This document shows, piece by piece, positions 1-8,365 of a stretch of 64,000 bases of DNA. Position 1 is the first letter of the stretch; every line of letters starts with the position of its first letter. The DNA is from Leucobacter chromiisoli. Lineage in GTDB: Bacteria; Actinomycetota; Actinomycetes; Actinomycetales; Microbacteriaceae. Made by a program: the position numbers and the translations under genes. The stretch is taken from NCBI RefSeq assembly GCF_016522505.1, contig NZ_JAEHOH010000001.1, forward strand, positions 186,001-250,000, given 5' to 3'. The notes below the pieces were generated by a model. It ran no database searches. It was not told the origin of the DNA and saw only the letters and a list, made by a program, of their open reading frames with translations.

Positions 1-737
1 TCGCGCTCATCGCGATCCTGGTGATGCTCCGCGCGCCGAAGGGCGAGCCCCGGGCGCCCCGCGAGCGCATGCCCCTCTTCGCCGCCTTCCGGGCGCTGCG
101 CCACCCGGCGCTGCTCGCCCTCGGCGCCGTCGCCTTCTTCTACAACTTCGGGTTCTTCGTGCTGCTCGCCTACAGCCCGTACCCCATGGAGGCGGCGGCG
201 AAGGCGGCGGGCGCCGAGTCGTTCGGCGCCCATGAGCTCGGCCTGGTGTTCTTCGGATGGGGCGTCGCGCTCGCCATCACCTCCGTGCTCGTCGCGCCCG
301 TGCTCACGCGGCGCTTCGGGCTGCGGCCCGTGCTCTTCACGATGCTCACGGGGCTCGGGATCTGCCTGGTGCTGCTCGGTGCGTTCGTGCACTCGCTTCC
401 CGGTCTGATCGTCGTGGTGGTGGTGAGCGGCCTGCTGCTCGGCGTGATGAACACGGCGCTCACGGAGGCGGTCATGGAGGCCACCGATCTGCCGCGCAAC
501 GTCGCATCCTCGGCGTACTCGGGCCTGCGCTTCATCGGGGGCGCCATCGCCCCGGCTGTCGCCGGCCCCATCGCCGGGGCGTTCGGCGTCGCCATGCCCT
601 ACTGGGCGGGCGCCGGGGCGCTGGTCGTCTCGATCGTGCTGCTCGCGCTCGCGGGCGGCGCCCTCCGCCGGATCGGCACCCCGCACGAGACCGCGGTGGA
701 AGAGGCGGAGGCGATCGGCCGCGGCGACGCCGCGTAG
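1..737 (+). CDS. MFS transporter, C-terminal half (5' end outside window)
   Basis: The reading frame is open to the left edge, so the gene starts before the window; about 245 residues of its C-terminal part are visible. They contain roughly six hydrophobic helices (the frame enters mid-helix, followed by a basic loop), and an RRFGLRP loop of the kind that joins helices in major facilitator superfamily (MFS) carriers. A polar C-terminal tail follows. The protein would sit in the cytoplasmic membrane and probably exports or imports small molecules by proton antiport. The substrate cannot be told from this half. It stops well before the next operon, which has its own promoter. Confidence 0.85.
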   Translation, partial: ALIAILVMLRAPKGEPRAPRERMPLFAAFRALRHPALLALGAVAFFYNFGFFVLLAYSPYPMEAAAKAAGAESFGAHELGLVFFGWGVALAITSVLVAPVLTRRFGLRPVLFTMLTGLGICLVLLGAFVHSLPGLIVVVVVSGLLLGVMNTALTEAVMEATDLPRNVASSAYSGLRFIGGAIAPAVAGPIAGAFGVAMPYWAGAGALVVSIVLLALAGGALRRIGTPHETAVEEAEAIGRGDAA

Positions 738-918
738 AGGGGGCTCCGGCGCAGCGGTGCCGGAATGCGGCGGGGGTTCGTGCGGAGACGCGCGGGCCCC
801 CGCTTTCCGTTTCTCCGAGGCCGCTTCTGTCGGGCCGCCGCGGCCCCGGTCCCCCGCCGGCCCCTCGCCCACCCGCTCGTCCTCGCCCGCCCACCCGCCC
901 GGGGGACCGAAGCCGGGT

Positions 919-1024
919 GAACCGCGCGACCCGACCGCGCTGACCGCGACTGCGTGACCTCAGCCGCGCGAGGCGAACCATGCGACCCGAACCTCCCGCC
1001 CCGAACCGTGCGACCCGACCGCGC
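919..1024. repeat. Degenerate direct repeats in the 372-base gap after the MFS gene
   Basis: The gap between the MFS stop and the next gene (738-1109) holds no credible gene. Its first part is C/G-rich low-complexity DNA. Three imperfect copies of a GAACCGTGCGACCCGAC-like unit lie at 919-940, 975-992 and 1003-1024, just upstream of the promoter at 1037. The middle copy is the shortest match. No function is evident; they may be slippage products or spacer DNA. Confidence 0.5.
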
Positions 1025-1036
1025 CACCCGACTGTG

Positions 1037-1076
1037 TTGACAATGACTGCTCCTCAATTTAGACTGACTAGTCAGT
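1037..1076 (+). promoter_or_regulatory. Promoter with overlapping 14-bp palindromic TetR-type operator
   Basis: A consensus -35 TTGACA (1037-1042) is followed after 17 bases by TAGACT (1060-1065). The perfect palindrome ACTGACTAGTCAGT (1063-1076) overlaps the -10 box and covers the expected transcription start. This is the right place for a repressor to block transcription, and the core TGACTAGTCA is of the kind bound by TetR-family repressors. The TetR gene at 4172 is the obvious candidate, giving autoregulation of the whole operon. The site is directly visible; the assignment to this regulator is inference. Confidence 0.75.
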
Positions 1077-1109
1077 ACAGCAGTTCGGGCGAAAGAATCG
1101 AGGAGCACC

Positions 1110-1859
1110 GTGGGTACGCAGGTCGCAGAACCGGGAAGGGGCGGCATCGAGATCGAGGGCGCCTATCTCGAGGGCTCCCGCGGGACCGTGTTCGGTCCGA
1201 TCACCCTGCTGAGCGAGCGGCCCGTCACGCTCGTCACCGGGGCTCGCGGCAGCGGCCGCACCTCTCTGCTGCTCTGCCTCGCCGGGCGCATGCGCCTCGG
1301 CTCGGGGCGGCTCGCCGTTCTCGGCGAGACCGCGCCGGCGGCGATCCGTCGACGGGTCGGGATCGCGGGCTTCGCCGGCATCGACGACCTCGAGCCGGCC
1401 GTCTCCGTCGGTGCGACGCTGCGCGAGCGGGTCGCCTGGGCGCTGCCCTGGTACCGGCGGGCTCCCCGGGTGACGCCCGATCTCGCCGACGAACTGCTGG
1501 CACCGGCCTTCGGCGGTCTGCCGAGGCCCGCACCCGGCGACCTGGTGCGAGAGCTCCGTCCGTCCGACGAGCTGCTGCTGCGGATCGCCCTCGCCCTCGT
1601 CGAGGATCCGCGCATGCTCGTGATCGACGATCTCGACCAGCTGTCGAACGACGAGGACCGGGCCGTCGTCGCGGAGCGCCTGCAGGCGCTCGCGGAGCAG
1701 GGGATCCGGATCGCGGTCTCGACCAGCAACCCCGGCGACGCGGGCCTCTTCTCCCGCGGCGCTCCCGAGGTGCTCGCCCTGTCGGCACCGGCTGAAGCGC
1801 CGGCTGCCGGCGCCTGCCGGCCCCCGGCAGGGGCCGGAGCGCCGATCCCGATCGCATAG
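1110..1859 (+). CDS. ABC-transporter-like ATPase subunit with degenerate motifs
   Basis: This 249-residue protein has the layout of an ABC ATPase domain but its motifs are damaged. The P-loop reads GARGSGRTS, with Arg where the nucleotide-binding Lys belongs. The signature region reads LRPSDELLLRIALAL instead of LSGGQ. Walker B is MLVIDDLD with Asp in place of the catalytic Glu, and the usual H-loop His is not recognisable (IAVSTSN). The start is GTG at 1110, with GGAG a few bases upstream. It is first in an operon with the YhgE/Pip-type protein and a TetR regulator, so it probably partners the membrane protein in a structural or regulatory role. Actual ATP hydrolysis is doubtful. Confidence 0.75.
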   Translation: MGTQVAEPGRGGIEIEGAYLEGSRGTVFGPITLLSERPVTLVTGARGSGRTSLLLCLAGRMRLGSGRLAVLGETAPAAIRRRVGIAGFAGIDDLEPAVSVGATLRERVAWALPWYRRAPRVTPDLADELLAPAFGGLPRPAPGDLVRELRPSDELLLRIALALVEDPRMLVIDDLDQLSNDEDRAVVAERLQALAEQGIRIAVSTSNPGDAGLFSRGAPEVLALSAPAEAPAAGACRPPAGAGAPIPIA

Positions 1860-1925
1860 CCGAAGCGAACGCGAACGCGAGCCGCCCGGCCACCACTCGA
1901 ACCGAACGCAGGAACACGGATCACC

Positions 1926-4157
1926 ATGTCTTTTCTCTCCACAGGAACCGAACTCGCGCGCTTCCGCAGGGGCGTGCTGCCCAAGGTCGCGCTCGCGGTG
2001 CTGCTGGTCATCCCGCTCATCTACGGCGCCCTCTACCTCTGGGCCTTCTGGGCGCCCACCGACCACATGGACAAGCTGCCCGTCGGCATCGTCAACCTCG
2101 ACGAGGCCGCGGAGGGCCCCGACGGCGAGCGGCTCACCGCGGGCGACGATGTCGTCGAGCAGCTGCTCGACGGGCGGGATCTCGACTGGAGGCAGCTCGA
2201 CGCGGATCAGGCGGCCGCAGACGTCGCCGACGGGGAGGTCTACTTCTCGGTGACGATCCCGCAGGACTTCTCGGAGACCCTCGCCGGCCTGCAGGACGAC
2301 CCGAGGGCCGGCCGGATCGACGTCGTCTACAACGACGCCAACTCCTTCCTCGCCTCCACGCTCGGCAAGCAGGCGATGGTGCAGCTGCGCGACGCCGTCG
2401 CCGAGACGACCACGCAGACGGCGGCCGACAAGATCCTCGTCGGTGTCGAGAAGCTCAGCGACGGCACGCGCGACGCCGCCGACGCGGCGACCACCCTCGA
2501 CGACGGTGCCGCGAAGCTCCAGGGCGCCAGCGCTCGGTTGAGCGCCGGGCTCGGCGAGCTCGCGGAGGGCACCTCCCAGCTCGTCTCCCGGGCGCCCGAG
2601 CTCGTGGACGGCACCTCGCAGCTCGCCACCGGCCTGGGCTCCGCTCGCGACGGCGGCGATCGTCTCGCCGCGGGCAGCGCCGAACTCGCCGAGCGGTCGG
2701 GCGCCGCGGTCTCGGGCTCGGCCCGGCTCGCCGACGGGCTCGGCCAGCTGAGCGCGGGTGCGCAGGATCTGGCGGACGGAGCCTCGGCCGCCGCAACCGG
2801 CGGCGGTCAGCTCGCCGCCGGCGCCGAGCGGGCGGCCGCCGGATCGTCGCAGCTCGCCGACGGCCTCGAAGCGCTGAACGCCGGCTCCGCGCGGGTGGCG
2901 CAGGGCACGGGGGCCATCGCGCAGCTCGCGGCGGCGAACCCCGGCATGACGCTCGCCGAGTTGGACGCCGCACTGCAGCAGCAGGGCGCCTCGCTCGCGC
3001 AGCTCGCCGCGGGCTCCTCGGAGCTCAGCACCGGCCTCGGTACCGCCGCCCAGTCGTCCCGGGAGCTCGCGCAGGGCGTCTCCGAAGTGAGCTCGGGAGC
3101 CGCCGGGCTGCGGGACGGCACCGTCGAGGTGCGCGACGGGGCCGCGACCCTGGCGTCGAAGACCGCCGAGGCCGCGGCGAAGTCGCAGGAGCTCGCGGGC
3201 GGCGTCTCCCGGCTCTCCGGCGGGGCGCAGCAGCTCGCGAGCGGCAGCGCCGAGCTCGCGCAGGGTGTGAGCGCCGCATCCGCCGGGGCGGACCGCCTGG
3301 CGGCGGGCGCGGGCGACCTCGCCTCCGGGGCGACGCGCCTGGACGACGGCGCGCAGCGGGCTGACGACGGATCCGCTCAGCTCGCGCAGGGCGCCGCCGA
3401 GCTGCACGACGGATCGAGCGAGTTCGCGACGAAGCTCGCCGAAGGGGCGGACGAGGCGCCCTCCTTCGAGCGCGGGCAGACGGCGAAGATCGCGGAGACC
3501 ATGGCGGCGCCCGTGCAGCTCGACGAGACCACGGAGAACCCGGTGCAGGGCTTCGGCGGCGGCTTCGCCCCGTTCTTCATCGCCCTCGCCACCTTCGTCG
3601 GGGCGCTCATCACGTGGCTGATCCTCCACGCGCTGCCGAAGCGGCCGCTGGCGACGAATGCGAGCGGCCTGCGCACCGTGCTCACGGGATTCTGGCCGGC
3701 CGCGATCATCGGCGTGGGGCAGACCGTCATCATGATGCTCGTGCTGGTCTACGGGATCGGGCTGCAGCCCGAGCACTGGGTGGGCATGACGCTGTTCATG
3801 CTGCTGACGACCTTCGCGTTCCTCGCGCTGCAGCAGATGTTCATCGTGCTGCTCGGCACGGCGGCGGGCCGGGTGGTGAGCCTCGTGCTGCTGATGCTGC
3901 AGCTCTCCTCGTCCGGAGGCACGTACCCGGTCGAGACGACGCCGAGGTTCTTCCAGATCCTGCACCCGTTCATGCCGGCCTCATACGTGGTCGACGGCCT
4001 GCGGCAGCTGGTGGGCGGCGGCATCGACGCCCGGTTCTGGACGGCGCTCGCGGTGATGGGCGGGATCCTGGTCGTGTCGCTCGCGGTCAGCGCGGCCGGG
4101 GCCCGGCGGCAGAAGGTGTGGACCCTGTCGCGACTGCACCCCGAGCTCGCGATCTAG
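1926..4157 (+). CDS. YhgE/Pip family membrane protein
   Basis: This 743-residue protein matches the YhgE/Pip pattern. An N-terminal membrane helix (about residues 20-40) is followed by the family segment with LPVGIVNLDEA. A long Ala/Gly/Leu-rich region (about residues 170-500) has repeating LAxGxxxLxxG-type units that should form extended helices or a coiled coil outside the membrane. At the C-terminus lies an ABC-2-type permease domain with five or six helices. Known relatives include the phage infection protein of lactococci and ESX-associated proteins; their transport role is poorly defined. It lies 66 bases after the degenerate ATPase gene and 14 before the TetR gene, so it is probably co-transcribed and repressed by that regulator. 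Confidence 0.85.
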   Translation: MSFLSTGTELARFRRGVLPKVALAVLLVIPLIYGALYLWAFWAPTDHMDKLPVGIVNLDEAAEGPDGERLTAGDDVVEQLLDGRDLDWRQLDADQAAADVADGEVYFSVTIPQDFSETLAGLQDDPRAGRIDVVYNDANSFLASTLGKQAMVQLRDAVAETTTQTAADKILVGVEKLSDGTRDAADAATTLDDGAAKLQGASARLSAGLGELAEGTSQLVSRAPELVDGTSQLATGLGSARDGGDRLAAGSAELAERSGAAVSGSARLADGLGQLSAGAQDLADGASAAATGGGQLAAGAERAAAGSSQLADGLEALNAGSARVAQGTGAIAQLAAANPGMTLAELDAALQQQGASLAQLAAGSSELSTGLGTAAQSSRELAQGVSEVSSGAAGLRDGTVEVRDGAATLASKTAEAAAKSQELAGGVSRLSGGAQQLASGSAELAQGVSAASAGADRLAAGAGDLASGATRLDDGAQRADDGSAQLAQGAAELHDGSSEFATKLAEGADEAPSFERGQTAKIAETMAAPVQLDETTENPVQGFGGGFAPFFIALATFVGALITWLILHALPKRPLATNASGLRTVLTGFWPAAIIGVGQTVIMMLVLVYGIGLQPEHWVGMTLFMLLTTFAFLALQQMFIVLLGTAAGRVVSLVLLMLQLSSSGGTYPVETTPRFFQILHPFMPASYVVDGLRQLVGGGIDARFWTALAVMGGILVVSLAVSAAGARRQKVWTLSRLHPELAI

Positions 4158-4171
4158 GCGATGATGGATCC

Positions 4172-4738
4172 ATGGCACGCGCGAACACCAGGCAGCTGAT
4201 CACCGACGCGGCGGTGCGGGTCGCCGCCCGGCACGGGATCAGCGGGGCCTCCATGGATCAGATCGCGGAGGCGGCCGGGGTGGCCAAGGGCAGCCTCTAC
4301 TACAACTTCGCGTCGAAGGACGCGATCTTCGAGGAGGTGATCCGCGGCGGCTTCGAGCGGCTCGCGGCCGCGATCGACGAGGCGCGGAGGGGCGCCGCGC
4401 CCGATGAGGCGCTGCGCTCCGTCGCCGCGGCGACGCTCGAGACGCTGCGCGGCAACCTCGACCTCGCGAAGCTCATGGCCTCCGAGGTGTTCCGCACCGA
4501 CCGGGCGTGGGCCGACGCCATGGAGCTCGCCCGTTCGTCGGTCGTGGTGCGCTTCCGCGATGCGCTGCGAGACGCGGCCGGCGGCGCCGGCGCGAGCGGG
4601 CGCTCCGGCGAGGAGATCACCGAGATCGCCGGCGCGGCCTTCTTCGGGGCCCTCGCGGGCGCGTGCCTCGACTGGTTGCTCTTCCGCCCGGACCAGCCGA
4701 TCGAGCGGGTGCTGGATCAGGTGCTCCACGCGTTCTGA
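4172..4738 (+). CDS. TetR-family transcriptional regulator
   Basis: The product has 188 residues. The N-terminal helix-turn-helix is clear: SMDQIAEAAGVAKGSLYYNF at about residues 27-46, which is a textbook TetR DNA-binding segment. The remainder is an all-helical ligand or dimerisation domain without recognisable ligand residues. The ATG at 4172 is chosen because it begins the normal TetR N-terminus; the frame stays open upstream only because it overlaps the previous gene out of frame. It is the last gene of the operon starting at 1110, and probably binds the 14-bp palindrome at 1063-1076. Confidence 0.9.
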   Translation: MARANTRQLITDAAVRVAARHGISGASMDQIAEAAGVAKGSLYYNFASKDAIFEEVIRGGFERLAAAIDEARRGAAPDEALRSVAAATLETLRGNLDLAKLMASEVFRTDRAWADAMELARSSVVVRFRDALRDAAGGAGASGRSGEEITEIAGAAFFGALAGACLDWLLFRPDQPIERVLDQVLHAF

Positions 4739-4750
4739 CGCCCCGGCGCG

Positions 4751-6391
4751 TCAGTGCTCGCCGTGGGCGTGCCCCGGCGCGTGCTCCTGCGTGCCTCCGC
4801 TCCCGGGGTCGTGCTCCTGCGCGCCTCCCCGCCCCGGCTCGGACGGCCCGTCGGCCGGCTCGACCACCGTGAACTGCCCCATCATGCCCTCGTCCTCGTG
4901 CAGCAGCATGTGGCAGTGGTACATGTAGGGCGTGTCCGGATCGGCGTAGTCCTCGAACCGCATGAGCAGGCGGTACCGGCGCTGCGGCTCCAGATAGACG
5001 GTGTCCTTCGGCCCCGCGAGCTCGGGAGGCGGGGGCGAGCCGTCCACGCTCAGCACGCGGAACTGCACGTCGTGGACGTGGAAGCTGTGCGGGATCGCCT
5101 GCGTGCTGCGCACCTCCCAGATCTCGGTGTCGCCGACCCGCACGACCTCGTCGATCCTGCCCATGTCCATGCGCTCGCCGTTGATCTCCCGTCCGTTCAG
5201 CTCGAACTCGCGGGTGGTGACGGCGTCCTCCTCGTGCAGCGCATCGGCCTCCGCATCGGCGGCGGTGGGCCACGCGGGCTCCGGCGACGGCGCGAGGGAG
5301 TCTGCCGCGCGGAGCTCGAGCACGTCGAAGGCGTCGCCGCCGCCGTTCGCCCCCGGCAGCAGCACCCCGCCCAGATCGACCTCCTCCGACCGCAGCCTGG
5401 CGGTCTCGCCGGGCGCCATCCGCAGCAGCACCTCCGCGCGCTCTCCCGGCGCGAGCCGCAGCGACTCGAGCGGGAGCGGCGCGTCGAGGAACCCGCCGTC
5501 TCCCGCGATCATCGTGAGCTCATGGCCCGGCACCGCGAACCGGTAGGTGCGGGCGGTGGAGCCGTTCAGCAGCCGCAGCCGGATCCGCTCGGTCGTCACC
5601 TCGTGGACGGCGCCGACGGTCCCGTTCGCCATGACGGTGTCGCCGAGCTCGCCGGGCTCCGCCCCGTCCTGATCGAGGACGAACTGGCCCTCCTCGTCGA
5701 AGGATCGATCCTGCACGATGAGGGGGACGTCGTCCACCCCGTACTCGCTCGGCAGCGCGGCGGCGGCCGACGCGTCGTCGTCCAGGATGAACAGGCCCGC
5801 GAGGCCCCGGTGCACGTGCGCCTCCGTCTCGCCGTGCGGGTGCGGGTGGTACCAGAGGGTCGCGGCGGGCTGGTCGATCGACCACTCGGGGCGCCAGGAG
5901 CCGCCGGGCTCGACCTCCTGATGCGGCCCGCCGTCCATTGCGGCGGGCAGGTGCATGCCGTGCCAGTGCACGCTCGTGCGCTCGTCGAGCCGGTTCTCGA
6001 CCTCGACGGCGACGCGCTCGCCGCGCTGGGCCCGCAGCGTCGGACCCAGGAACTCGCCGTCGAAGCCCCAGGTGCGGGTCGCGGCGCCGGGCTCGGTGGC
6101 GGGGGCGAAGGACCGCTCGCCCTCCTGCGCCGTGAGCGAGAACACGCGCACGCCGTCCTCGATCCGCGAGGGAGCGAGCGGCGGGATCGCGAGGGGCTGC
6201 GAGAACTCCTGCTCGACGACGGGCACCGCGGGCGATCCGGCGCCCGGGATCGCACCGCACCCGAGCAGGCCGAGCGCGAGGGCGGGGACGAGGAGCGCCG
6301 CGCCGGTGCGCGACGCCGCCCCTGCGCGGGCCGTCGCGCCGGTGGTCGCTCGGCCCGCAGCGCCGTGAGCCGCAGCACGGTGGATCTTCAC
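4751..6391 (-). CDS. Multicopper oxidase, lipoprotein
   Basis: This 546-residue secreted oxidase carries all four copper motifs: HWHGMH (about residues 142-147), WYHPHPHGE (about 180-188), HSFHVH near the C-terminus, and YHCHMLLHEDEGMMG, which supplies the type 1 Cys, His and Met. A long N-terminal leader ends in a lipobox (LGLLGC, Cys about 45), so it should be anchored on the outer face of the membrane. The tail is rich in His, Gly and Pro, with a near-duplicated QEHxPG unit, and may bind metal. Family members oxidise Cu(I), Fe(II), Mn(II) or phenols; the substrate here is unknown. The GTG start overlaps the upstream gene's stop (GTGA), which suggests coupled translation. Confidence 0.9.
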   Translation of the reverse strand: MKIHRAAAHGAAGRATTGATARAGAASRTGAALLVPALALGLLGCGAIPGAGSPAVPVVEQEFSQPLAIPPLAPSRIEDGVRVFSLTAQEGERSFAPATEPGAATRTWGFDGEFLGPTLRAQRGERVAVEVENRLDERTSVHWHGMHLPAAMDGGPHQEVEPGGSWRPEWSIDQPAATLWYHPHPHGETEAHVHRGLAGLFILDDDASAAAALPSEYGVDDVPLIVQDRSFDEEGQFVLDQDGAEPGELGDTVMANGTVGAVHEVTTERIRLRLLNGSTARTYRFAVPGHELTMIAGDGGFLDAPLPLESLRLAPGERAEVLLRMAPGETARLRSEEVDLGGVLLPGANGGGDAFDVLELRAADSLAPSPEPAWPTAADAEADALHEEDAVTTREFELNGREINGERMDMGRIDEVVRVGDTEIWEVRSTQAIPHSFHVHDVQFRVLSVDGSPPPPELAGPKDTVYLEPQRRYRLLMRFEDYADPDTPYMYHCHMLLHEDEGMMGQFTVVEPADGPSEPGRGGAQEHDPGSGGTQEHAPGHAHGEH

Positions 6392-6846
6392 CGGCGCCCG
6401 CGCCCCGCGAGGCCCGCCTGGATCGCCCAGGCGAGGAGGCCCGCCAGGGCGCCCCACCCGGCCTGCAGGCCGAGCGACACCGGCACCGCCCAGATCGGGG
6501 CCGGCCCGCCGCCGAACGCGAGCGCCAGAGCGTGGGAGAGGATGCCGGAGCCGAGGCCGACCAGCGTGAGCGTGAGCACGGGGCGCGGGAAGCGGCCGAA
6601 ACCCACGATGCCGACCCAGCAGACGGTCGTGACGGAGAGGATCACGGCCGCGCGGCCGAATCCGGCCGGCATGCCGGTGAGCTCGGCGAGCGGCCACAGC
6701 AGTGCGAGCGCCGACAGGCCGGCGATGAGGGGCCAGCTGAGGCGCCCGCCCGCTCGGAGCGGGGCCGATGGGGCCGGTGGGGTGGGCGGGGCCTCGGAGG
6801 TCTCGGCGGTCGGACGCGGTCGGGGATCGTGCTCGTTCGAATGCAT
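6388..6846 (-). CDS. Small four-helix membrane protein
   Basis: The protein has 152 residues with a polar Pro/Ala-rich N-terminus and about four hydrophobic helices (roughly residues 36-56, 63-83, 88-112 and 118-145). I do not recognise a family. It is the first gene of a two-gene unit with the multicopper oxidase, overlapping it by four bases, so it may help in anchoring, metal supply or electron delivery to the oxidase; that is inference. A CACGCT box lies six bases before the ATG, the same spacing as the leaderless promoters elsewhere here. The unit diverges from the two-component system at 7004. Confidence 0.7.
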   Translation of the reverse strand: MHSNEHDPRPRPTAETSEAPPTPPAPSAPLRAGGRLSWPLIAGLSALALLWPLAELTGMPAGFGRAAVILSVTTVCWVGIVGFGRFPRPVLTLTLVGLGSGILSHALALAFGGGPAPIWAVPVSLGLQAGWGALAGLLAWAIQAGLAGRGRR

Positions 6847-6991
6847 GGTTCCAGCGTGCTCGCGCGGCGGGACGGGCGCATCGGCCGCGGGGCGTCTCCG
6901 ATGTCGCCCGGGGGCGACAATCGCGTGTCGTCCCCGGGCGACACCTGGCCGGCACGGCCCGAATCGCGGTCCGCCCTCCGGATCCCGCGTC

Positions 6992-6997
6992 TAGGCT
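6992..6997 (+). promoter_or_regulatory. -10 box of a leaderless promoter for the sensor kinase
   Basis: TAGGCT sits six bases upstream of the ATG at 7004, which would place transcription start at or next to the start codon. There is no Shine-Dalgarno sequence before this ATG. The same arrangement precedes the genes at 41690, 50219 and 58122. No good -35 box is visible. Confidence 0.6.
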
Positions 6998-7003
6998 GGC
7001 ACC

Positions 7004-8365
7004 ATGACGGACGGCAGCACGACGGGCGGCGCTCTGACGGGCGACAGCACGACGGCCGGCAGCACGACGAGCGGCGAGTCCGCCCGTGGCCCGCAGCGGC
7101 GGTCCCGGCTCGTCGAGGCCGTGCTCGCCTGCGCCGTCGTGCTCGCGCTCTGCGTCGTGGTGCTGGCCGATCCCGCGCAGCCGACCTCGCCGGGGGCCTT
7201 CCTCGCCGTGGTCGGCTTCGGCGCGCTCGCCCTGCTGGGCGCGGCGGTCCCTCGGGTGTCCCTCGCGCTCACGATCCTCGGCATCTTCGCCTACTACGCG
7301 GCCGGCTTCCCGCCGCTCGGGATGGTGCTGCCGGCGGTCGGCGCGCTGTATCTCGCGGCGTGCCGCGGGCGAATCGCGTGGGCGGTGGGCGGGGCCGTGA
7401 TCCTGCTCGGCGTGGCCACCTACTTCCGGCTGGCCGATGCCGACCCCGCGGCCCGCTTCACCGGGTACGAGTACGTGACCGAGCTCGCGCTCGCGGCGGC
7501 GGCCATCGCCTTCGGGACGGCCGTGCGCTTCGCGCGCGAGGCGCGCGGGCAGGCCGAGCTCATCGCCGGGCTCGTCGGCGCCGAGCAGGCCCACCTGGCG
7601 GAGCGCCGGGTGCAGGAGGAGCGGCTGAGGATCGCGCGCGACCTCCACGACACCGTCGGTCATCAGCTCGCCGTCGCGGCCCTGCACGCCTCGGTCGCCG
7701 AGGAGGCGCTGGGCGCCGCGCCGGAGCTGGCGCCCGTCCGCGCCGCCCTCGAGCGCGTCCGCGCCGCCAACGCGGAGACGCTCCGCGAGCTGCGGGGTGC
7801 GGTCCGGCTGCTGAGATCCGACGGCCGCGATCCGCTCGGCATCGCCGCTCTCGCGCGGACCGCGGAGGATGCCGGGCTGCGGGTGAGCCTCGATGAGAGC
7901 CGGCTGCGATCCCTCCCGCCCCTCCCTCCGCTGGTGGCGGAGGCGGCCGGGCGGATCCTCACGGAGGCCGTCACCAACGTGCTGCGGCACGCCTCGGCGT
8001 CGACGGTGAGGATCGACGCCCGCGTCGAGCCGAGGGGCGATGCGGGCGTCGGAGAGGGCACCGCGATCGATGCCGAGCGCGGCACTCTGCTGCTGCTCGT
8101 CGCGGACGATGGCGTGGGCGCGGAACCCGGAGCCCTCGAGGGCGGTCACGGCCTCGCCGGCATGCGCGAGCGCGCCGCGCTCGTCGGCGGGAGCGCGCGC
8201 TTCGCGCCGGAGCCCGGCCGGGGCAGCGCGGTGCGCGCGGAGCTGCCGCTCGGAACCGCGGAGCCGCCACGCGCAGACGCGGCGGATCGGGTGCGCGACG
8301 GCGCGGAGCGGGATCCCGGCCCCGGCCCTGCCGCGCTCCCGCGGGACACCGGGAGCGAGCCGTGA
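7004..8365 (+). CDS. Sensor histidine kinase, NarL/DesK type (HisKA_3)
   Basis: This 453-residue protein starts with a Ser/Thr/Gly-rich stretch. A membrane domain of about five or six helices (residues 35-175) follows, then a linker and the dimerisation/phosphorylation helix IARDLHDTVGHQLAV with His about 215. The ATP-binding domain has the N-box AVTNVLRHA and the G-box ADDGVG, then GGHGLAGMRERA. There is no large extracellular sensor, so the signal is probably sensed in or at the membrane. The C-terminus is a polar tail. The response regulator gene starts four bases before this stop (GTGA), so the two form a standard pair. The divergent multicopper oxidase unit is a possible target, as inference. 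Confidence 0.93.
   Translation: MTDGSTTGGALTGDSTTAGSTTSGESARGPQRRSRLVEAVLACAVVLALCVVVLADPAQPTSPGAFLAVVGFGALALLGAAVPRVSLALTILGIFAYYAAGFPPLGMVLPAVGALYLAACRGRIAWAVGGAVILLGVATYFRLADADPAARFTGYEYVTELALAAAAIAFGTAVRFAREARGQAELIAGLVGAEQAHLAERRVQEERLRIARDLHDTVGHQLAVAALHASVAEEALGAAPELAPVRAALERVRAANAETLRELRGAVRLLRSDGRDPLGIAALARTAEDAGLRVSLDESRLRSLPPLPPLVAEAAGRILTEAVTNVLRHASASTVRIDARVEPRGDAGVGEGTAIDAERGTLLLLVADDGVGAEPGALEGGHGLAGMRERAALVGGSARFAPEPGRGSAVRAELPLGTAEPPRADAADRVRDGAERDPGPGPAALPRDTGSEP

Noticed and set aside
1068-3965. 965-codon open frame on the minus strand opposite the YhgE/Pip gene
   Set aside because: It is Arg/Gly/Glu-rich with no domain and mirrors the repetitive codons of the real gene; a shadow of high G+C.
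4751-8149. An 1132-residue fusion on the minus strand including the multicopper oxidase
   Set aside because: The upstream part is antisense to the small membrane protein and the sensor kinase; the GTG at 6391 with its GTGA overlap is a better start.
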